Shown here one piece after another: positions 34,473 through 43,490 of a stretch of 64,000 nt of DNA. Origin of the DNA: Dehalococcoidia bacterium (lineage in GTDB: Bacteria > Chloroflexota > Dehalococcoidia > UBA6926). The stretch is from assembly GCA_009841045.1 (NCBI GenBank), contig VXMO01000057.1:21897-85896 (forward strand). The letters are read 5' to 3'. Below the pieces are notes generated by a model. It had not been told where the DNA came from, did not search any database, and worked only from the letters and a program-made list of their open reading frames with translations. The stretch's first letter is position 1; each line of letters starts with the position of its first letter. The position numbers were made by a program, and so were the translations under genes.

Positions 34473-35708
34473 CTAGGAAGCTGTGAGTTCTGCGGTGGGA
34501 GCAGTAGCGTCTCGTCCGCTCCCGGATCTCTGGGAACGACGCTCCAACGCGCTGTGATAAACCTGTAGTATCTCGTCTGTCACGACGCCCCAATGGTAGC
34601 GAGCGACGGTCTCCGAACCGGTGTTGGCGATGGTGTTCCGCAGTTCTGCATCCCGCAGCAAGCGAATGAGCGTGGAGGCAAAGACCTCCTCGTTGCGTGG
34701 ATCGGCCAACAAGCCGTTGTGCTCATGGGCGACGACGGATCTGTGTCCTGCAATGTCAGACGCTACGACGGCCCTTCCTGCGGCCATTGCCTGGATGAGC
34801 ACGATTCCCATGCTCTCATTGCCCAACGCGGGGCTGCAGAAGATGTCTGCTGTCCGATAGTAGCGCGGGAGGTCATCGTTGGAGGCGTAGCCGATGAAAT
34901 GCACGTCTTCAAGTCCACGCTCTCCGATGACGCGCGCGCTCTCCCTGTCCATGTTGCCGGGCCCGACGACAAGCAGGCGGCAATTTGGGAACTGCCAGCG
35001 TATATGCGCATAGGCCCGGAGCATGTGAGGAAATCCTTTCCGCTTCTCCATGCGCCCCTGGAACAGGATGTTGAGCTTGCCGTCCCGGAACATGGGGAAT
35101 GGCGCGGCCTGCGCAAACGCCTGGGTGTCCACGCCGTTCGGGATTATCGAGTAGGAGCCGGGGAAATAGCGATTGGCAAATTCTCTTGCCGGCTCCGTCA
35201 CGGCTATGCGCTCATCCAGCCTCTGCACCCACCGCTGCAGCAACGGGCGTGAAAGCCCCAAGGCTCGCCGTCGCTCGGCATAGGCGTGAAACGTGCCAAC
35301 CAGCGCCGGGCCGTCCGCGAGGCGCAGGAACGTCAGCGGAAGGGTAGGGGTCATCGGTTCGTGCAGATGCACGACGTCGAAATTGCCCCGCTCAAGCAGT
35401 GGTTTCACGCGTTTGCCCAGTGTGAGGGACAGCGTGACTCTCGCGATGGAGCCGGCCGTCGGGACGGGAATGGGACGTCCGATGACGGCAAGGTTATCTG
35501 CGTCAATGTCGTCGCGCGGTCTGGATGACGGCGCGACGATGGTGACATCGTGCCCGCGCTGACGCAGTTCGTCGCTCAGGCCGGAGATATGATTCGTTAC
35601 CCCGCCCGGGTAGGCGAAATCGTATGGGGAGACAATGGCGATACGGAGTGGCCGCGACCCATCGGTCGCGGCCATGTCCAAAGCATCACTTTTGGCAATG
35701 GCACTCAT
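34473..35708 (-). CDS. GT4 glycosyltransferase, PimA-like
   Basis: A 411-residue GT-B glycosyltransferase. The N-terminal Rossmann domain opens with IAIVSPYDFAYPGGVTNHI, which resembles phosphatidylinositol mannosyltransferase PimA. The C-terminal donor domain has NILFQGRMEKRKGFPHMLRA and the EX7E-like ALGNESMGIVLIQAMAAG. PimA transfers mannose from GDP-mannose to phosphatidylinositol on the cytoplasmic face. The neighbouring upstream gene on the same strand makes inositol phosphate, which supports an inositol-lipid acceptor. A different sugar or acceptor cannot be excluded. Confidence 0.85.
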   Translation of the reverse strand: MSAIAKSDALDMAATDGSRPLRIAIVSPYDFAYPGGVTNHISGLSDELRQRGHDVTIVAPSSRPRDDIDADNLAVIGRPIPVPTAGSIARVTLSLTLGKRVKPLLERGNFDVVHLHEPMTPTLPLTFLRLADGPALVGTFHAYAERRRALGLSRPLLQRWVQRLDERIAVTEPAREFANRYFPGSYSIIPNGVDTQAFAQAAPFPMFRDGKLNILFQGRMEKRKGFPHMLRAYAHIRWQFPNCRLLVVGPGNMDRESARVIGERGLEDVHFIGYASNDDLPRYYRTADIFCSPALGNESMGIVLIQAMAAGRAVVASDIAGHRSVVAHEHNGLLADPRNEEVFASTLIRLLRDAELRNTIANTGSETVARYHWGVVTDEILQVYHSALERRSQRSGSGRDATAPTAELTAS

Positions 35709-35775
35709 TGATGTGACCGTCGCCTCATGCTATCACGATGGCCGTGCCGGTAGTGCCTGTTAAACCAGAAGCTGG

Positions 35776-36909
35776 TTACAGAACCGCCTCTCGGTCCCGT
35801 GAAACCTCAATGTGCGGGAGCGTGTCGTCAGGACCGCCCTCGTTGGCGATGAACTGCTCGAGACGACGTCTTGCCTCCTCGTCACGCATTTGCAGAGGCG
35901 GGGACTTCATAAAGTAGGAGGACGGCGGGACGAGCGCGCCGCTGATTCCGCGGTCCAGCGCGATCTTGGCGCAGCGAATGGCATCAATGACAACGCCGGC
36001 GGAGTTCGGGCTGTCCCAAACCTCAAGCTTGAGCTCAAGGTTTAAGGGCACGTCGCCGAATGTGCGCCCCTCCATGCGGATGTACGCCCACTTGCGGTCC
36101 AAGAGCCATGGCACGTAGTCGCTTGGGCCGACGTGGATGTTGTCCGGGTCCAGGTCGAAGTCCAATTGTGACAGTACTGAGTTGGTCTTGGACTCCTTCT
36201 TGGACGTGAGGCGTTCCCACTCCAGCATGTTGTAGAAATCCGTATTGCCGCCAAAGTTCAACTGGTACGTATTCTCCAGCTTGACGGCGCGGTCTCCAAA
36301 GAGCCGCGACAGAACCCGATGAACTATGGTTGAGCCGACTTGCGACTTGATGTCATCACCGATCACCGGCAGGCCCGCGTCGCGGAACCTCTTCTGCCAG
36401 TAGGGCTCTCGCGCGATGAAGACGGGTACACAGTTGATGACGGCGGTGCCGGCCGCAAGCGCCTGCTCCACGTACCACTTCGTCGCCATCTCGCTGCCGA
36501 CGGGCAGGTAGCTGATGAGAACGTCGACCTCGCGCTCCTTGAGGATATTGGCGATATCTGCGGTCTGCCCCTTGGCCTTCTCGATCTTCTGCGAGAGAAA
36601 CTCGCCGAGGCCGTCGTGCGTCATGCCGCGCTCAACGGGGACTCCCGTGGTTGGAACGTCCGTGAACTTATATGTGTTGTTGGGCTCAGCAAAGATGGCC
36701 TCGGCGAGGTCTTTGCCGACCTTTGTCGCTCCCACGTCAAACGCGGCGACGAAATTGATGTCCGAAATGTGATAAGGACCGAGCCGGGGGTGCATCAAGC
36801 CCGGGATCGACTCGGAATCGGACGCATTCTGATAGTAGTGGATGCCCTGAACCAGTGAGGATGCGCAGTTGCCGACCCCCACGATCGCCACATTTATCTT
36901 GTCTCCCAT
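35776..36909 (-). CDS. ino1: myo-Inositol-1-phosphate synthase
   Basis: A 377-residue NAD-dependent enzyme converting glucose-6-phosphate to inositol-3-phosphate. Motifs: [17 protein letters not shown] (NAD site), [32 protein letters not shown] and [10 protein letters not shown] with catalytic lysines. The short length matches the actinobacterial/archaeal type rather than the about 500-residue eukaryotic form. Start set at ATG 36909 because GGAGG lies 5 nt upstream; a TTG at 36921 overlaps that ribosome-binding site. Followed by the PimA-like glycosyltransferase, giving an inositol-lipid pair. Confidence 0.95.
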   Translation of the reverse strand: MGDKINVAIVGVGNCASSLVQGIHYYQNASDSESIPGLMHPRLGPYHISDINFVAAFDVGATKVGKDLAEAIFAEPNNTYKFTDVPTTGVPVERGMTHDGLGEFLSQKIEKAKGQTADIANILKEREVDVLISYLPVGSEMATKWYVEQALAAGTAVINCVPVFIAREPYWQKRFRDAGLPVIGDDIKSQVGSTIVHRVLSRLFGDRAVKLENTYQLNFGGNTDFYNMLEWERLTSKKESKTNSVLSQLDFDLDPDNIHVGPSDYVPWLLDRKWAYIRMEGRTFGDVPLNLELKLEVWDSPNSAGVVIDAIRCAKIALDRGISGALVPPSSYFMKSPPLQMRDEEARRRLEQFIANEGGPDDTLPHIEVSRDREAVL

Positions 36910-37105
36910 AGATCCCTCCAATCCGGTGCGTCAGACTTTTGCGAAACTGAGGCGGAAATGACCCGCTCGCCCCCACAACGAGCACAAGTAAGTCACGTAA
37001 CCACATAACGCGTCTCGCGTCAAATCTCTTAGCATGCGCCTATCTAGTTGGACCTATTCTTGTCGGTTGTAGCGTTTCACAAGCGGATGCTAGGCTTTGT
37101 CAGCC

Positions 37106-37774
37106 ATGGTCTACGATTTCCAGACTCAATCCTTTCTGAGCGATGGCGTCCTTTCGCCCATTGAACTCATCCGCCGTGCCCACCATAACGGTTATGAAGC
37201 TATCGCGATCACGGATCACGTTGGAATGGGCGGCGTGGGGTCTCTGCTTGCGTCGCTATCTGAGGATTGTCGAATTGCTCGTGAAGAGTGGGGAATCGTG
37301 GCAATCCCCGGCGTGGAACTGACTCACCTCCCTCCGAATCGCATCGCTGAGGCGGCTGCTCGTGCCCGTGACGCGGGAGCCGGGCTTGTTCTTGTTCACG
37401 GCGAGACGCCCGTGGAGCCTGTGCTGCCCGGAACGAATCATGCGTCTGCATCCTGTCCTGAGGTGGACGTCCTAGGGCACCCGGGACTTATCACAGATGA
37501 AGATGCGGCGCTGGCCGCGGAAAACGGCGTCTATCTGGAACTATCGACCCGACGCGGTCATTCACTGGCCAACGGCCACGTTGCGCTGGCGGCGAAGCGT
37601 ATGGGCGCAAAACTGTTGGTCAATTCAGACGCACATGCGCCTGAGGATTTACTCACCGCAGAACGCTCGCTGACAGCAGCCCTAGGCGCCGGTCTGAGCC
37701 GCGAGGATGCCAGAATCGCAACGAACAACAATCCCCGCGCACTCCTGGAGGTCCTGACGAACCGACTAAAATAA
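37106..37774 (+). CDS. PHP-domain phosphoesterase with altered motif I
   Basis: A 222-residue PHP-fold protein of the histidinol-phosphatase-related group. Metal-ligand motifs II-IV are present: AITDHVG, IPGVELTH, VLVHGET, GHPGLI and NSDAHAPED. Motif I, normally H-x-H, reads DFQTQSFLSDG with Gln6 and Gln8 replacing both histidines. That may alter metal content or activity. Start at ATG 37106; no clear ribosome-binding site, possibly leaderless. A hairpin terminator follows directly. Confidence 0.82.
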   Translation: MVYDFQTQSFLSDGVLSPIELIRRAHHNGYEAIAITDHVGMGGVGSLLASLSEDCRIAREEWGIVAIPGVELTHLPPNRIAEAAARARDAGAGLVLVHGETPVEPVLPGTNHASASCPEVDVLGHPGLITDEDAALAAENGVYLELSTRRGHSLANGHVALAAKRMGAKLLVNSDAHAPEDLLTAERSLTAALGAGLSREDARIATNNNPRALLEVLTNRLK

Positions 37775-37776
37775 AT

Positions 37777-37798
37777 CCTCCGCTGATGTCAGCGGAGG
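37777..37798. terminator. Bidirectional hairpin terminator
   Basis: A near-perfect inverted repeat (CCTCCGCTGA / TCAGCGGAGG, tight TG centre) between the convergent PHP and DUF5679-like genes. TA-rich DNA flanks it on the minus exit (TTTATTTTA) and a pyrimidine-rich stretch on the plus exit. Confidence 0.65.
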
Positions 37799-37805
37799 AG
37801 GTTAT

Positions 37806-38006
37806 CTAATTCTTCTCTTCTTCCATTCCCGACGCCCGCAGCCTGTTGGCCTCTGCGTCGCTCAGAATTCGGAAAACCGAAGCGCTTGGATCTTCGTCTG
37901 CCACGCCACGAACGGCTGGGCGCCCGTTCTTCAGCGTCACCAACTTGGGATTGCGAATCACAACGCTCTTTCGGAGCTTTAGAGAGTAGGCTGTGAGCTC
38001 TTCCAT
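37806..38006 (-). CDS. Cysteine-less DUF5679-like small protein
   Basis: A 66-residue protein. Its core (AYSLKLRKSVVIRNP, VTLKNGRPAVRGV, SVFRIL) lines up with DUF5679 zinc-ribbon proteins, whose pattern is YCVKCR, then VTLKNGRPA, then GVCPVCGTKVFRI. Here all four Cys positions are changed (S8, L11, and ADED in place of CPVC), and a charged C-terminal extension is added. So the fold may persist without zinc. It has its own promoter and an AGGGAG ribosome-binding site. Function unknown. The similarity is by eye and needs a profile comparison. Confidence 0.72.
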   Translation of the reverse strand: MEELTAYSLKLRKSVVIRNPKLVTLKNGRPAVRGVADEDPSASVFRILSDAEANRLRASGMEEEKN

Positions 38007-38039
38007 AACAATCTCCCTTGCGTAAAATGTACTGGATTG

Positions 38040-38069
38040 ACTCTAGGGTTGACCTTGCGCCCATGTCAA
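38040..38069 (-). promoter_or_regulatory. Promoter of the DUF5679-like gene
   Basis: On the minus strand, a perfect TTGACA (38064-38069), an 18-nt spacer and TAGAGT (38040-38045) as -10. It lies 34 nt upstream of the ATG at 38006, with AGGGAG before the start. Confidence 0.55.
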
Positions 38070-38150
38070 GGTGTTGGCTCCCGTTTATTTGATTGTCCCA
38101 GACGCAATATTGGCAATCGGCAAGGAAGTTGGAGGAACGTCCCCGTTCCG

Positions 38151-39104
38151 TCACCCTCCAAAGACCGTATGCGGGTGCCACCTCCCGGAGGCGGTGCGCC
38201 GCAGCAGCGCAAGCAAAGAACCGTCCGGCGCCAACGCGACGGCGTTGCCCGTTTCCGGTCCCGGAGAAAAGACATCATCGGGTTCCCCGGGCACACTGAT
38301 CCAGTCCCCGGACGCGGCTGCAAGGTCCATGCCGGAGCGCACTCGTCCGGTGAAGCCCGAACGTACTTGCACGGCAGGCCAGCCCGGAAACACGAACTCA
38401 AGCGGAGAGAGCACCTCCGCTGCGTCTTCTCCCGCGAGCGCCTCTTCCGCCTGCTCCAAGCCCAGCGAGTTGAACTTATTGAATGGTCCTACCCGAACAC
38501 GCTGCAGGCCGTCCAATACGCCGCCGCATCCCAGTCGTTCGCCGATGTCCGCCGCGAGTGATCGCACATACATCCCACGCCCACACGCCACGGAAAGACG
38601 GATGCGGGGCAGGGCAAATGACTTCACGTCAACCCCGTAGACCATCACCGCCCTGGGCTCGCGCTGGATTTCCTCACCGCGACGGGCAATCTCATAGAGT
38701 CGTTCTCCCTGGTGTTTGAGAGCGCTGTACATTGGCGGCACCTGCTGGATCTCACCAATAAACTCCGGGATGACATGCCGAACGGCGTCCTCTGTCACGT
38801 CGTCTGTCGTGTTGGTCGCCAACACTGTGCCATCCATATCCAAGGTGTCCGTCACCGTGCCGAGCAGGATTTCTGCCTCATACCCCTTGGCCAGCTCTTC
38901 GATACGGCTACTGAGACGCGTTGCCTGTCCGAAAAGGATTGGAAGCACGCCCTCAGCCGCAGGGTCTAACGTGCCTCCATGACCCACACGCTTCACTCTG
39001 CTGGCGCGCCGCAGGCGCTTAACGACGTCAAATGACGTCATTCCTCGAGGCTTCCAGATTGAGAGAAAGCCGTGCAAGTTAGTGTTTGCCACGCTTTTCC
39101 CCAT
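38151..39104 (-). CDS. truB: tRNA pseudouridine-55 synthase
   Basis: A 317-residue TruB that makes pseudouridine 55 in the T-loop of tRNAs. It has the opening HGFLSIWKPRGMTSFDVV, the catalytic Asp in GGTLDPAAEGVL, the YEAEILLGTVTDTLD strand and CGRGMYVRSLAADIGERL. A C-terminal PUA-like extension follows residue 230. Its start lies within the 3' end of rbfA (26-nt overlap), indicating coupling as the last gene of the nusA operon. Confidence 0.96.
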   Translation of the reverse strand: MGKSVANTNLHGFLSIWKPRGMTSFDVVKRLRRASRVKRVGHGGTLDPAAEGVLPILFGQATRLSSRIEELAKGYEAEILLGTVTDTLDMDGTVLATNTTDDVTEDAVRHVIPEFIGEIQQVPPMYSALKHQGERLYEIARRGEEIQREPRAVMVYGVDVKSFALPRIRLSVACGRGMYVRSLAADIGERLGCGGVLDGLQRVRVGPFNKFNSLGLEQAEEALAGEDAAEVLSPLEFVFPGWPAVQVRSGFTGRVRSGMDLAAASGDWISVPGEPDDVFSPGPETGNAVALAPDGSLLALLRRTASGRWHPHTVFGG

Positions 39105-39465
39105 TTGCTAATCCGGATGGCTGCTCACCTGGACTGACGCTGTCCAACAGTTGATTGATCCGGTCAGCCCTTGCGATTGTGTCGTCGATGACAAAGTTGA
39201 GTTCAGGGGTTCTCCGTAGCCCGAGTCTCATCAGGCCGCGCTGGAGGAAACCCGAAGCAGAACGCAATCCTTGCAAGGTGCGCTGCGCGTCCTCCTGCTC
39301 GCCCGCCACACTCACCCAAATTCGCGCATGGGCCAAATCCCGCGACGTTTCCACGGCCGTAATCGTAACGATCCCGTCTATGCGCGGGTCATTAATGTCA
39401 CGAGCTAATACCGTGCTGATGTGATCGCGAAGGAGCTCATTGACGCGTTCCGTGCGCCTTGACAT
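39079..39465 (-). CDS. rbfA: Ribosome-binding factor A
   Basis: A 128-residue KH-like protein needed for 30S maturation and 16S rRNA 5' processing. It opens with RTERVNELLRDHISTVLARD, then DPRIDGIVTITAVETSRDL and ARIWVSVAG, and ends with RRTPELNFVIDDTIARADRI. The Ala interrupting the last helix region and the overall length match RbfA. Placed between infB and truB as in most bacteria. Confidence 0.96.
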   Translation of the reverse strand: MSRRTERVNELLRDHISTVLARDINDPRIDGIVTITAVETSRDLAHARIWVSVAGEQEDAQRTLQGLRSASGFLQRGLMRLGLRRTPELNFVIDDTIARADRINQLLDSVSPGEQPSGLANGEKRGKH

Positions 39466-39511
39466 GGAGCCCTCCTATTGCGCCCACTGTAACTGCACGC
39501 CGAAGCGGGGG

Positions 39512-41287
39512 TTAGTAGGACGGCCGCTCCTGCTGCACGTACGTCATGATGACATCGCCCTCTTCGAAGTCCGAGAACCCTTCGATGCCGATGCCGCACT
39601 CCTGGCCCGCGTTCACTTCACGCGCCTCATCACGATAGCGGCGCAGGCTGGCGATGGGAGCGTCCGTGATGACTTCTCCGTCTCGAAGAACGCGCGCCAG
39701 TGACGTGCGGCGCACGCGTCCTTCCGTGACGAGACACCCTGCCACGCGGCCGCCACGGATATCAAAGACCTGCCGAACCTCTGCCCGGCCCTCTTCAACT
39801 TCTTGCAGCAGCGGCGCTGCCAGTCCGCGCAGAGCATTATCAAGATCGTCCAGCAACTGGTAGATGATGGCGTAGTTTCGGATCTCCACCCCGCGTGAGT
39901 CGGCAAGGCGGCGGGCTGCCGTTTCGATGCGGGAGTTGAATCCGAGGATGGTCGCGTCTGAGGCCGTGGCTAACAGAACGTCACCCTCCGTGATTGATCC
40001 AACGTCCGTGTGCAGGATCTTGCCGCGGGTCGACTCGTTACCCAAGCGGGCAATCGAGCTTCGCAGCGCCTCGAGGCTGCCCTGCGTGTCCGCTTTGATG
40101 ATCAGATTCAGGTCTCGAGCGTCTCCGCTGCCGATCTGTGAGGCGTACTGCTCAAGGCTTGACGGTTGTCGTCGGTCGACGGTCTCGGTTGCGTCTGCCC
40201 TTTCCGCGGCAGCCGCCCTCGCATCCTGATCAGACTCGGCAACCTGCAGTACATCACCGGCCCGCGGCACATCAGTCAGACCAAGGATTTCTACGGGCAT
40301 CGATGGCCCCGCCTCGTCAAGGCGATTGCCACGAAAGTCGGTCATCGCCCGAATACGGCCCCACGTTGCTCCCACGAGCACTGTTATTCCGGTCTTCAGT
40401 GTTCCGGACTGCACCAGAACGGTAGCAACCGGGCCGCGGTTCTGATCCAGGCGTGCCTCAATCACCGTTGCACGGGCCGAAACGTCAGGGTCGGCTGTTA
40501 GCTCGGAGATTTCAGCCACAAGCTGTAGAGATTCGAGCAGGTCATCCATGCCGTCGCCCGTTCGTGCAGATATCGGCACACTCAGAACGTCTCCGCCCCA
40601 ATCCTCCACCAACACTTCCTGTTCGGAAAGCTGACGCTTCACGCGCTCGGGATCGGCAGCCGGCACATCCATCTTGTTGATTGCCACAATGATCGGTACA
40701 TCGGCCGCCTTGACGTGGTTGATGGCTTCAATTGTTTGCGGCATTACACCATCGTCCGCCGCCACCACAAGCACGGCGATATCCGTGACGTTCGCTCCAC
40801 GGGCCCGGAGCGTCGTAAACGCTTCGTGGCCCGGTGTATCCAGGAAGGTGATCGGGGTTCCCTGGACATCCACCTGGTATGCGCCGATATGCTGCGTGAT
40901 ACCGCCTGCCTCTCCGTCCGCCACGTTGGTTTTTCGGACGGCGTCAAGGATGCTCGTTTTTCCGTGGTCAACATGGCCGAGGACCGTGACGACGGGAGGA
41001 CGCGGCTGGGCGTTTTCCGTCTTTTCCGCGTCCGCCATCCGCTCACCCAGAGCGGCGTCCGCAGCCTCTGCTTCCTTGACGTCAAAGCCGTAGAATTTCG
41101 CGATTGGCGTGGCGACATCAGCGTCGATGGCATCGTTCAGGCCCGCCATCACGCCCATGCGCATCAGATTCTTGATGACCTCAACGGGATTCGCGCCAAC
41201 GTGCTCCGCGAGTTCGCCCACGGTGATCCCACGGGACAACTCCAGCACCCGCTCTTCGGAGTCCGCCGCGCGTCGCTGTGTGGTCAT
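39512..41287 (-). CDS. infB: Translation initiation factor IF-2 (compact)
   Basis: A 591-residue GTPase that places initiator tRNA on the ribosome. The N-terminal IF2N-like domain (residues 15-65, [22 protein letters not shown]) is followed by G motifs [17 protein letters not shown] and NKMD, domain II, domain III and the C-terminal tRNA-binding domain ([18 protein letters not shown]). It lacks the long variable N-terminal region of proteobacterial IF-2, as is common in Chloroflexota. The start overlaps the rnpM stop as ATGA. Confidence 0.97.
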   Translation of the reverse strand: MTTQRRAADSEERVLELSRGITVGELAEHVGANPVEVIKNLMRMGVMAGLNDAIDADVATPIAKFYGFDVKEAEAADAALGERMADAEKTENAQPRPPVVTVLGHVDHGKTSILDAVRKTNVADGEAGGITQHIGAYQVDVQGTPITFLDTPGHEAFTTLRARGANVTDIAVLVVAADDGVMPQTIEAINHVKAADVPIIVAINKMDVPAADPERVKRQLSEQEVLVEDWGGDVLSVPISARTGDGMDDLLESLQLVAEISELTADPDVSARATVIEARLDQNRGPVATVLVQSGTLKTGITVLVGATWGRIRAMTDFRGNRLDEAGPSMPVEILGLTDVPRAGDVLQVAESDQDARAAAAERADATETVDRRQPSSLEQYASQIGSGDARDLNLIIKADTQGSLEALRSSIARLGNESTRGKILHTDVGSITEGDVLLATASDATILGFNSRIETAARRLADSRGVEIRNYAIIYQLLDDLDNALRGLAAPLLQEVEEGRAEVRQVFDIRGGRVAGCLVTEGRVRRTSLARVLRDGEVITDAPIASLRRYRDEAREVNAGQECGIGIEGFSDFEEGDVIMTYVQQERPSY

Positions 41288-41628
41288 GACGAGGTCACCT
41301 CGCCGCCCCGACGGCTCTCAATTACGGTTTGAGCCTCTTGATGGATGCGATTACGCTCCTCTGACGACAGAGGCGTCCCGATTAGCAGGCGATTTTCAAG
41401 ATATGGGCCGCGCAGGCCACGTTCCAGGCACTTATCGTTCGCGCAGAGATACGCGCCGCGTCCAGAGAGCTTGCCGGTGCCGTCAACCGAAACCACGCCG
41501 GAGATGCTACGAACAACCCGCACGAGCTCATGCTTGGCTCGTGTCTGCCGGCAGGCGATGCACGTCCTCTGTGGTTTGCGCCGCGCCTCCGTGCCCTGTC
41601 GCTGTCGCCCTCTTGTTTCTACCGTCAC
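41284..41628 (-). CDS. rnpM: YlxR/RnpM family RNase P modulator
   Basis: A 114-residue YlxR (DUF448) protein: RRKPQRTCIACRQTRAKHEL, then SGRGAYLCANDKCLERGL. The CIAC pair and the GRGAYLC segment are the family hallmarks. YlxR has been shown to modulate RNase P in some bacteria. It lies between nusA and infB in the usual position, starts with GTG 41628 two nt after nusA, and overlaps infB by ATGA. Confidence 0.94.
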   Translation of the reverse strand: MTVETRGRQRQGTEARRKPQRTCIACRQTRAKHELVRVVRSISGVVSVDGTGKLSGRGAYLCANDKCLERGLRGPYLENRLLIGTPLSSEERNRIHQEAQTVIESRRGGEVTSS

Positions 41629-41630
41629 GT

Positions 41631-43277
41631 CTAGCGGTTGCCGCCTCTCCTCCCGCCGCGCCGTTCGTCTCGGCCGCCACGGAAACGCCCGCCGCGTTCC
41701 GGGAAAATATCCTCAGCGAATCGGATGCCACCGCTCGTCTCGCCCTGACGCTCTGACTGGTATTCCTGCAGGAATGCATCGAAGTCGAATGACGCCGATT
41801 CCTCGTCGCTCTCATCGGCCTCTTCGTCTTCGTCGTCCTCGTCAGATTCCGCCTCGGCCTCTTCAAGAGCGCGCAACAGCGCCTCTTCCTCTTCCTGCAG
41901 CTTACGAAGCTCTTCTTCGATATCCTCTTCGGTCTGGGAAGCCTCGGGAGCGGCAGCCTCAGTGGTCTGCGCCTCGTCGGTTGGCGAAACCTCGGCGGTA
42001 GCCACAGCTTCGAGCTCCTCAGCAGCTTCAACCTCGTTCTCGTCGGTCTCGGCTGACTCAACCGTTGTTGCGGCTGCAAGCGTCTCCTCTACCGGAGCTG
42101 CTTCCGCTGCCGCCTCGGCCTCAGCCTCTTCGGCCACGCTGACGGCCTCTGCCACGACGGCGTCAACCTCAGGCTCTTCCGTTTCAACGGATTGCTCAGC
42201 CACAGCAGCCTGCTCCGGCCCGCGCGCCGCGCGCTCCGCTTCTTCCGCCAATACCTCTGACGTGCTGCGGATGTCTATTCTCCAGCCGGTCAGGCGCGCC
42301 GCAAGCCGGGCATTAAGGCCCTCTCGGCCAATTGCAAGCGATAACTGCTGCTCCGGCACGACCACAAGCGCCGAACGATCACCCGTGATCTCCACGCGTG
42401 ACGTCTGCGCCGGACTCAATGCGTGCCCAATGTAAACGGATGGGTCTTCATTCCACGGAATGACGTCGATCTTCTCGCCGTGCAGTTCATTGACGATGTT
42501 CTGGATGCGCACGCCCCGCAAGCCGACGCACGAACCAACGGGGTCGACACCTTCCTGTCGTGCCTCGACGGCCACCTTGGAACGATAGCCGGGTTCTCGC
42601 GCGACGTTCCTGATGACAACTGTGCCGCTCATGATCTCCGGGACTTCCAGTTCAAATAGCCGACGAATCAGGTCACGATGAGCTCGTGATACCAGGATCC
42701 TTGGCCCGCGAATACCCTTTTCGACTTCCTGGATAAGGACACGGATGCGCTGGCGGGGATAGTATTGCTCGCTTGGCACCTGCTCTGTGTGCAGAAGAGT
42801 TGCCTCAGTCCGTCCTAGTCCGACGATGACCTGCCCCTGCTCAACCTTTTGCACCACACCGGTCATCAACTCATTGATGCGGCCGGCGTATTCGTCATAG
42901 ACCTGGTCTCGCTCGGCCTCACGGAGGCGCTGCATGACCACCTGCTTTGCAGTCTGCGCGGCGATGCGGCCTGCGTCCTCCGGGCTCTCCTCCACAGAGA
43001 TTACGTCGCCAATTTGGGCGCCGGGTTTGATCAGGCGAGCATCCTCGAGCGTGATCTCTTCGGCTGGTTGGTTAACTGTCTCGACGACGGCCTTGTTGAG
43101 GGTGACGATAATCTCGCCGGTCGTGGGCAGTATCTGCACCTCGATGTCATCGGTCTCGGTTCCATCGCGCTTGTACGCAGATCTCACCGCGTCCTCAATG
43201 GCTCCGAGAACGACATCACGAGGCAGTCGGCGTTCCGTCGCCAACTGCGTTACCGCGAGCAAGAAATCGCTCTTCAT
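41631..43277 (-). CDS. nusA: Transcription factor NusA with acidic and Arg/Gly tail
   Basis: A 548-residue NusA controlling pausing, termination and antitermination. The N-terminal RNAP-binding domain (1-130) is followed by S1 ([19 protein letters not shown]), KH1 ([18 protein letters not shown]) and KH2 ([18 protein letters not shown]), ending near residue 345. After that comes an about 170-residue Glu/Ala-rich acidic low-complexity tail and a final Arg/Gly-rich segment ([16 protein letters not shown]). Such a tail is not part of the classical protein. Start at ATG 43277 after GAGGCAGGT. No rimP precedes it; instead an intrinsic terminator separates it from the histidine kinase. Confidence 0.95.
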   Translation of the reverse strand: MKSDFLLAVTQLATERRLPRDVVLGAIEDAVRSAYKRDGTETDDIEVQILPTTGEIIVTLNKAVVETVNQPAEEITLEDARLIKPGAQIGDVISVEESPEDAGRIAAQTAKQVVMQRLREAERDQVYDEYAGRINELMTGVVQKVEQGQVIVGLGRTEATLLHTEQVPSEQYYPRQRIRVLIQEVEKGIRGPRILVSRAHRDLIRRLFELEVPEIMSGTVVIRNVAREPGYRSKVAVEARQEGVDPVGSCVGLRGVRIQNIVNELHGEKIDVIPWNEDPSVYIGHALSPAQTSRVEITGDRSALVVVPEQQLSLAIGREGLNARLAARLTGWRIDIRSTSEVLAEEAERAARGPEQAAVAEQSVETEEPEVDAVVAEAVSVAEEAEAEAAAEAAPVEETLAAATTVESAETDENEVEAAEELEAVATAEVSPTDEAQTTEAAAPEASQTEEDIEEELRKLQEEEEALLRALEEAEAESDEDDEDEEADESDEESASFDFDAFLQEYQSERQGETSGGIRFAEDIFPERGGRFRGGRDERRGGRRGGNR

Positions 43278-43324
43278 ACCTGCCTCATTTCCGTTGCCGG
43301 ACAGTCTCCTGCAACAATCGCCGC

Positions 43325-43355
43325 TAATAAAAAAAGTGGGATTGCCGCCCCACCT
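43325..43355 (-). terminator. Intrinsic terminator upstream of nusA
   Basis: On the minus strand AGGTGGG pairs with CCCACTT (7 bp, one G-U) around an 8-nt loop, followed by a run of seven T. It terminates the two-component operon upstream, or may act as an attenuator in the nusA leader. It ends about 48 nt before the nusA ATG. Confidence 0.65.
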
Positions 43356-43458
43356 CTCAATACGCGCGGTTCTCGTTGCCTTACAGGGCAAAGTTTACCA
43401 TCCGAACCCCCGCGCGGCAATTTTTTGAGCCTTCTGCCCGCAGCGGAACGACGGCCAG

Positions 43459-43490
43459 TGTCATTCTGAGCGGGGCGATGGATCTACCCC
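43459..43490. repeat. Dispersed-repeat-like segment at the histidine kinase 3' end
   Basis: Contains GTCATTCTGAGCGGGGCGAT, then GGATCTACCCC, which resembles the short imperfect palindromic repeats (TCATTCTGAGCG family) scattered in many bacterial genomes. The TAG stop of the kinase gene lies inside it, so the element seems to have supplied the last few codons. Confidence 0.45.

Noticed and set aside
41960-42435. Ser/Ala-rich plus-strand frame opposite nusA
   Set aside because: Antisense image of the Glu/Ala-rich NusA tail; no start signal or family match.
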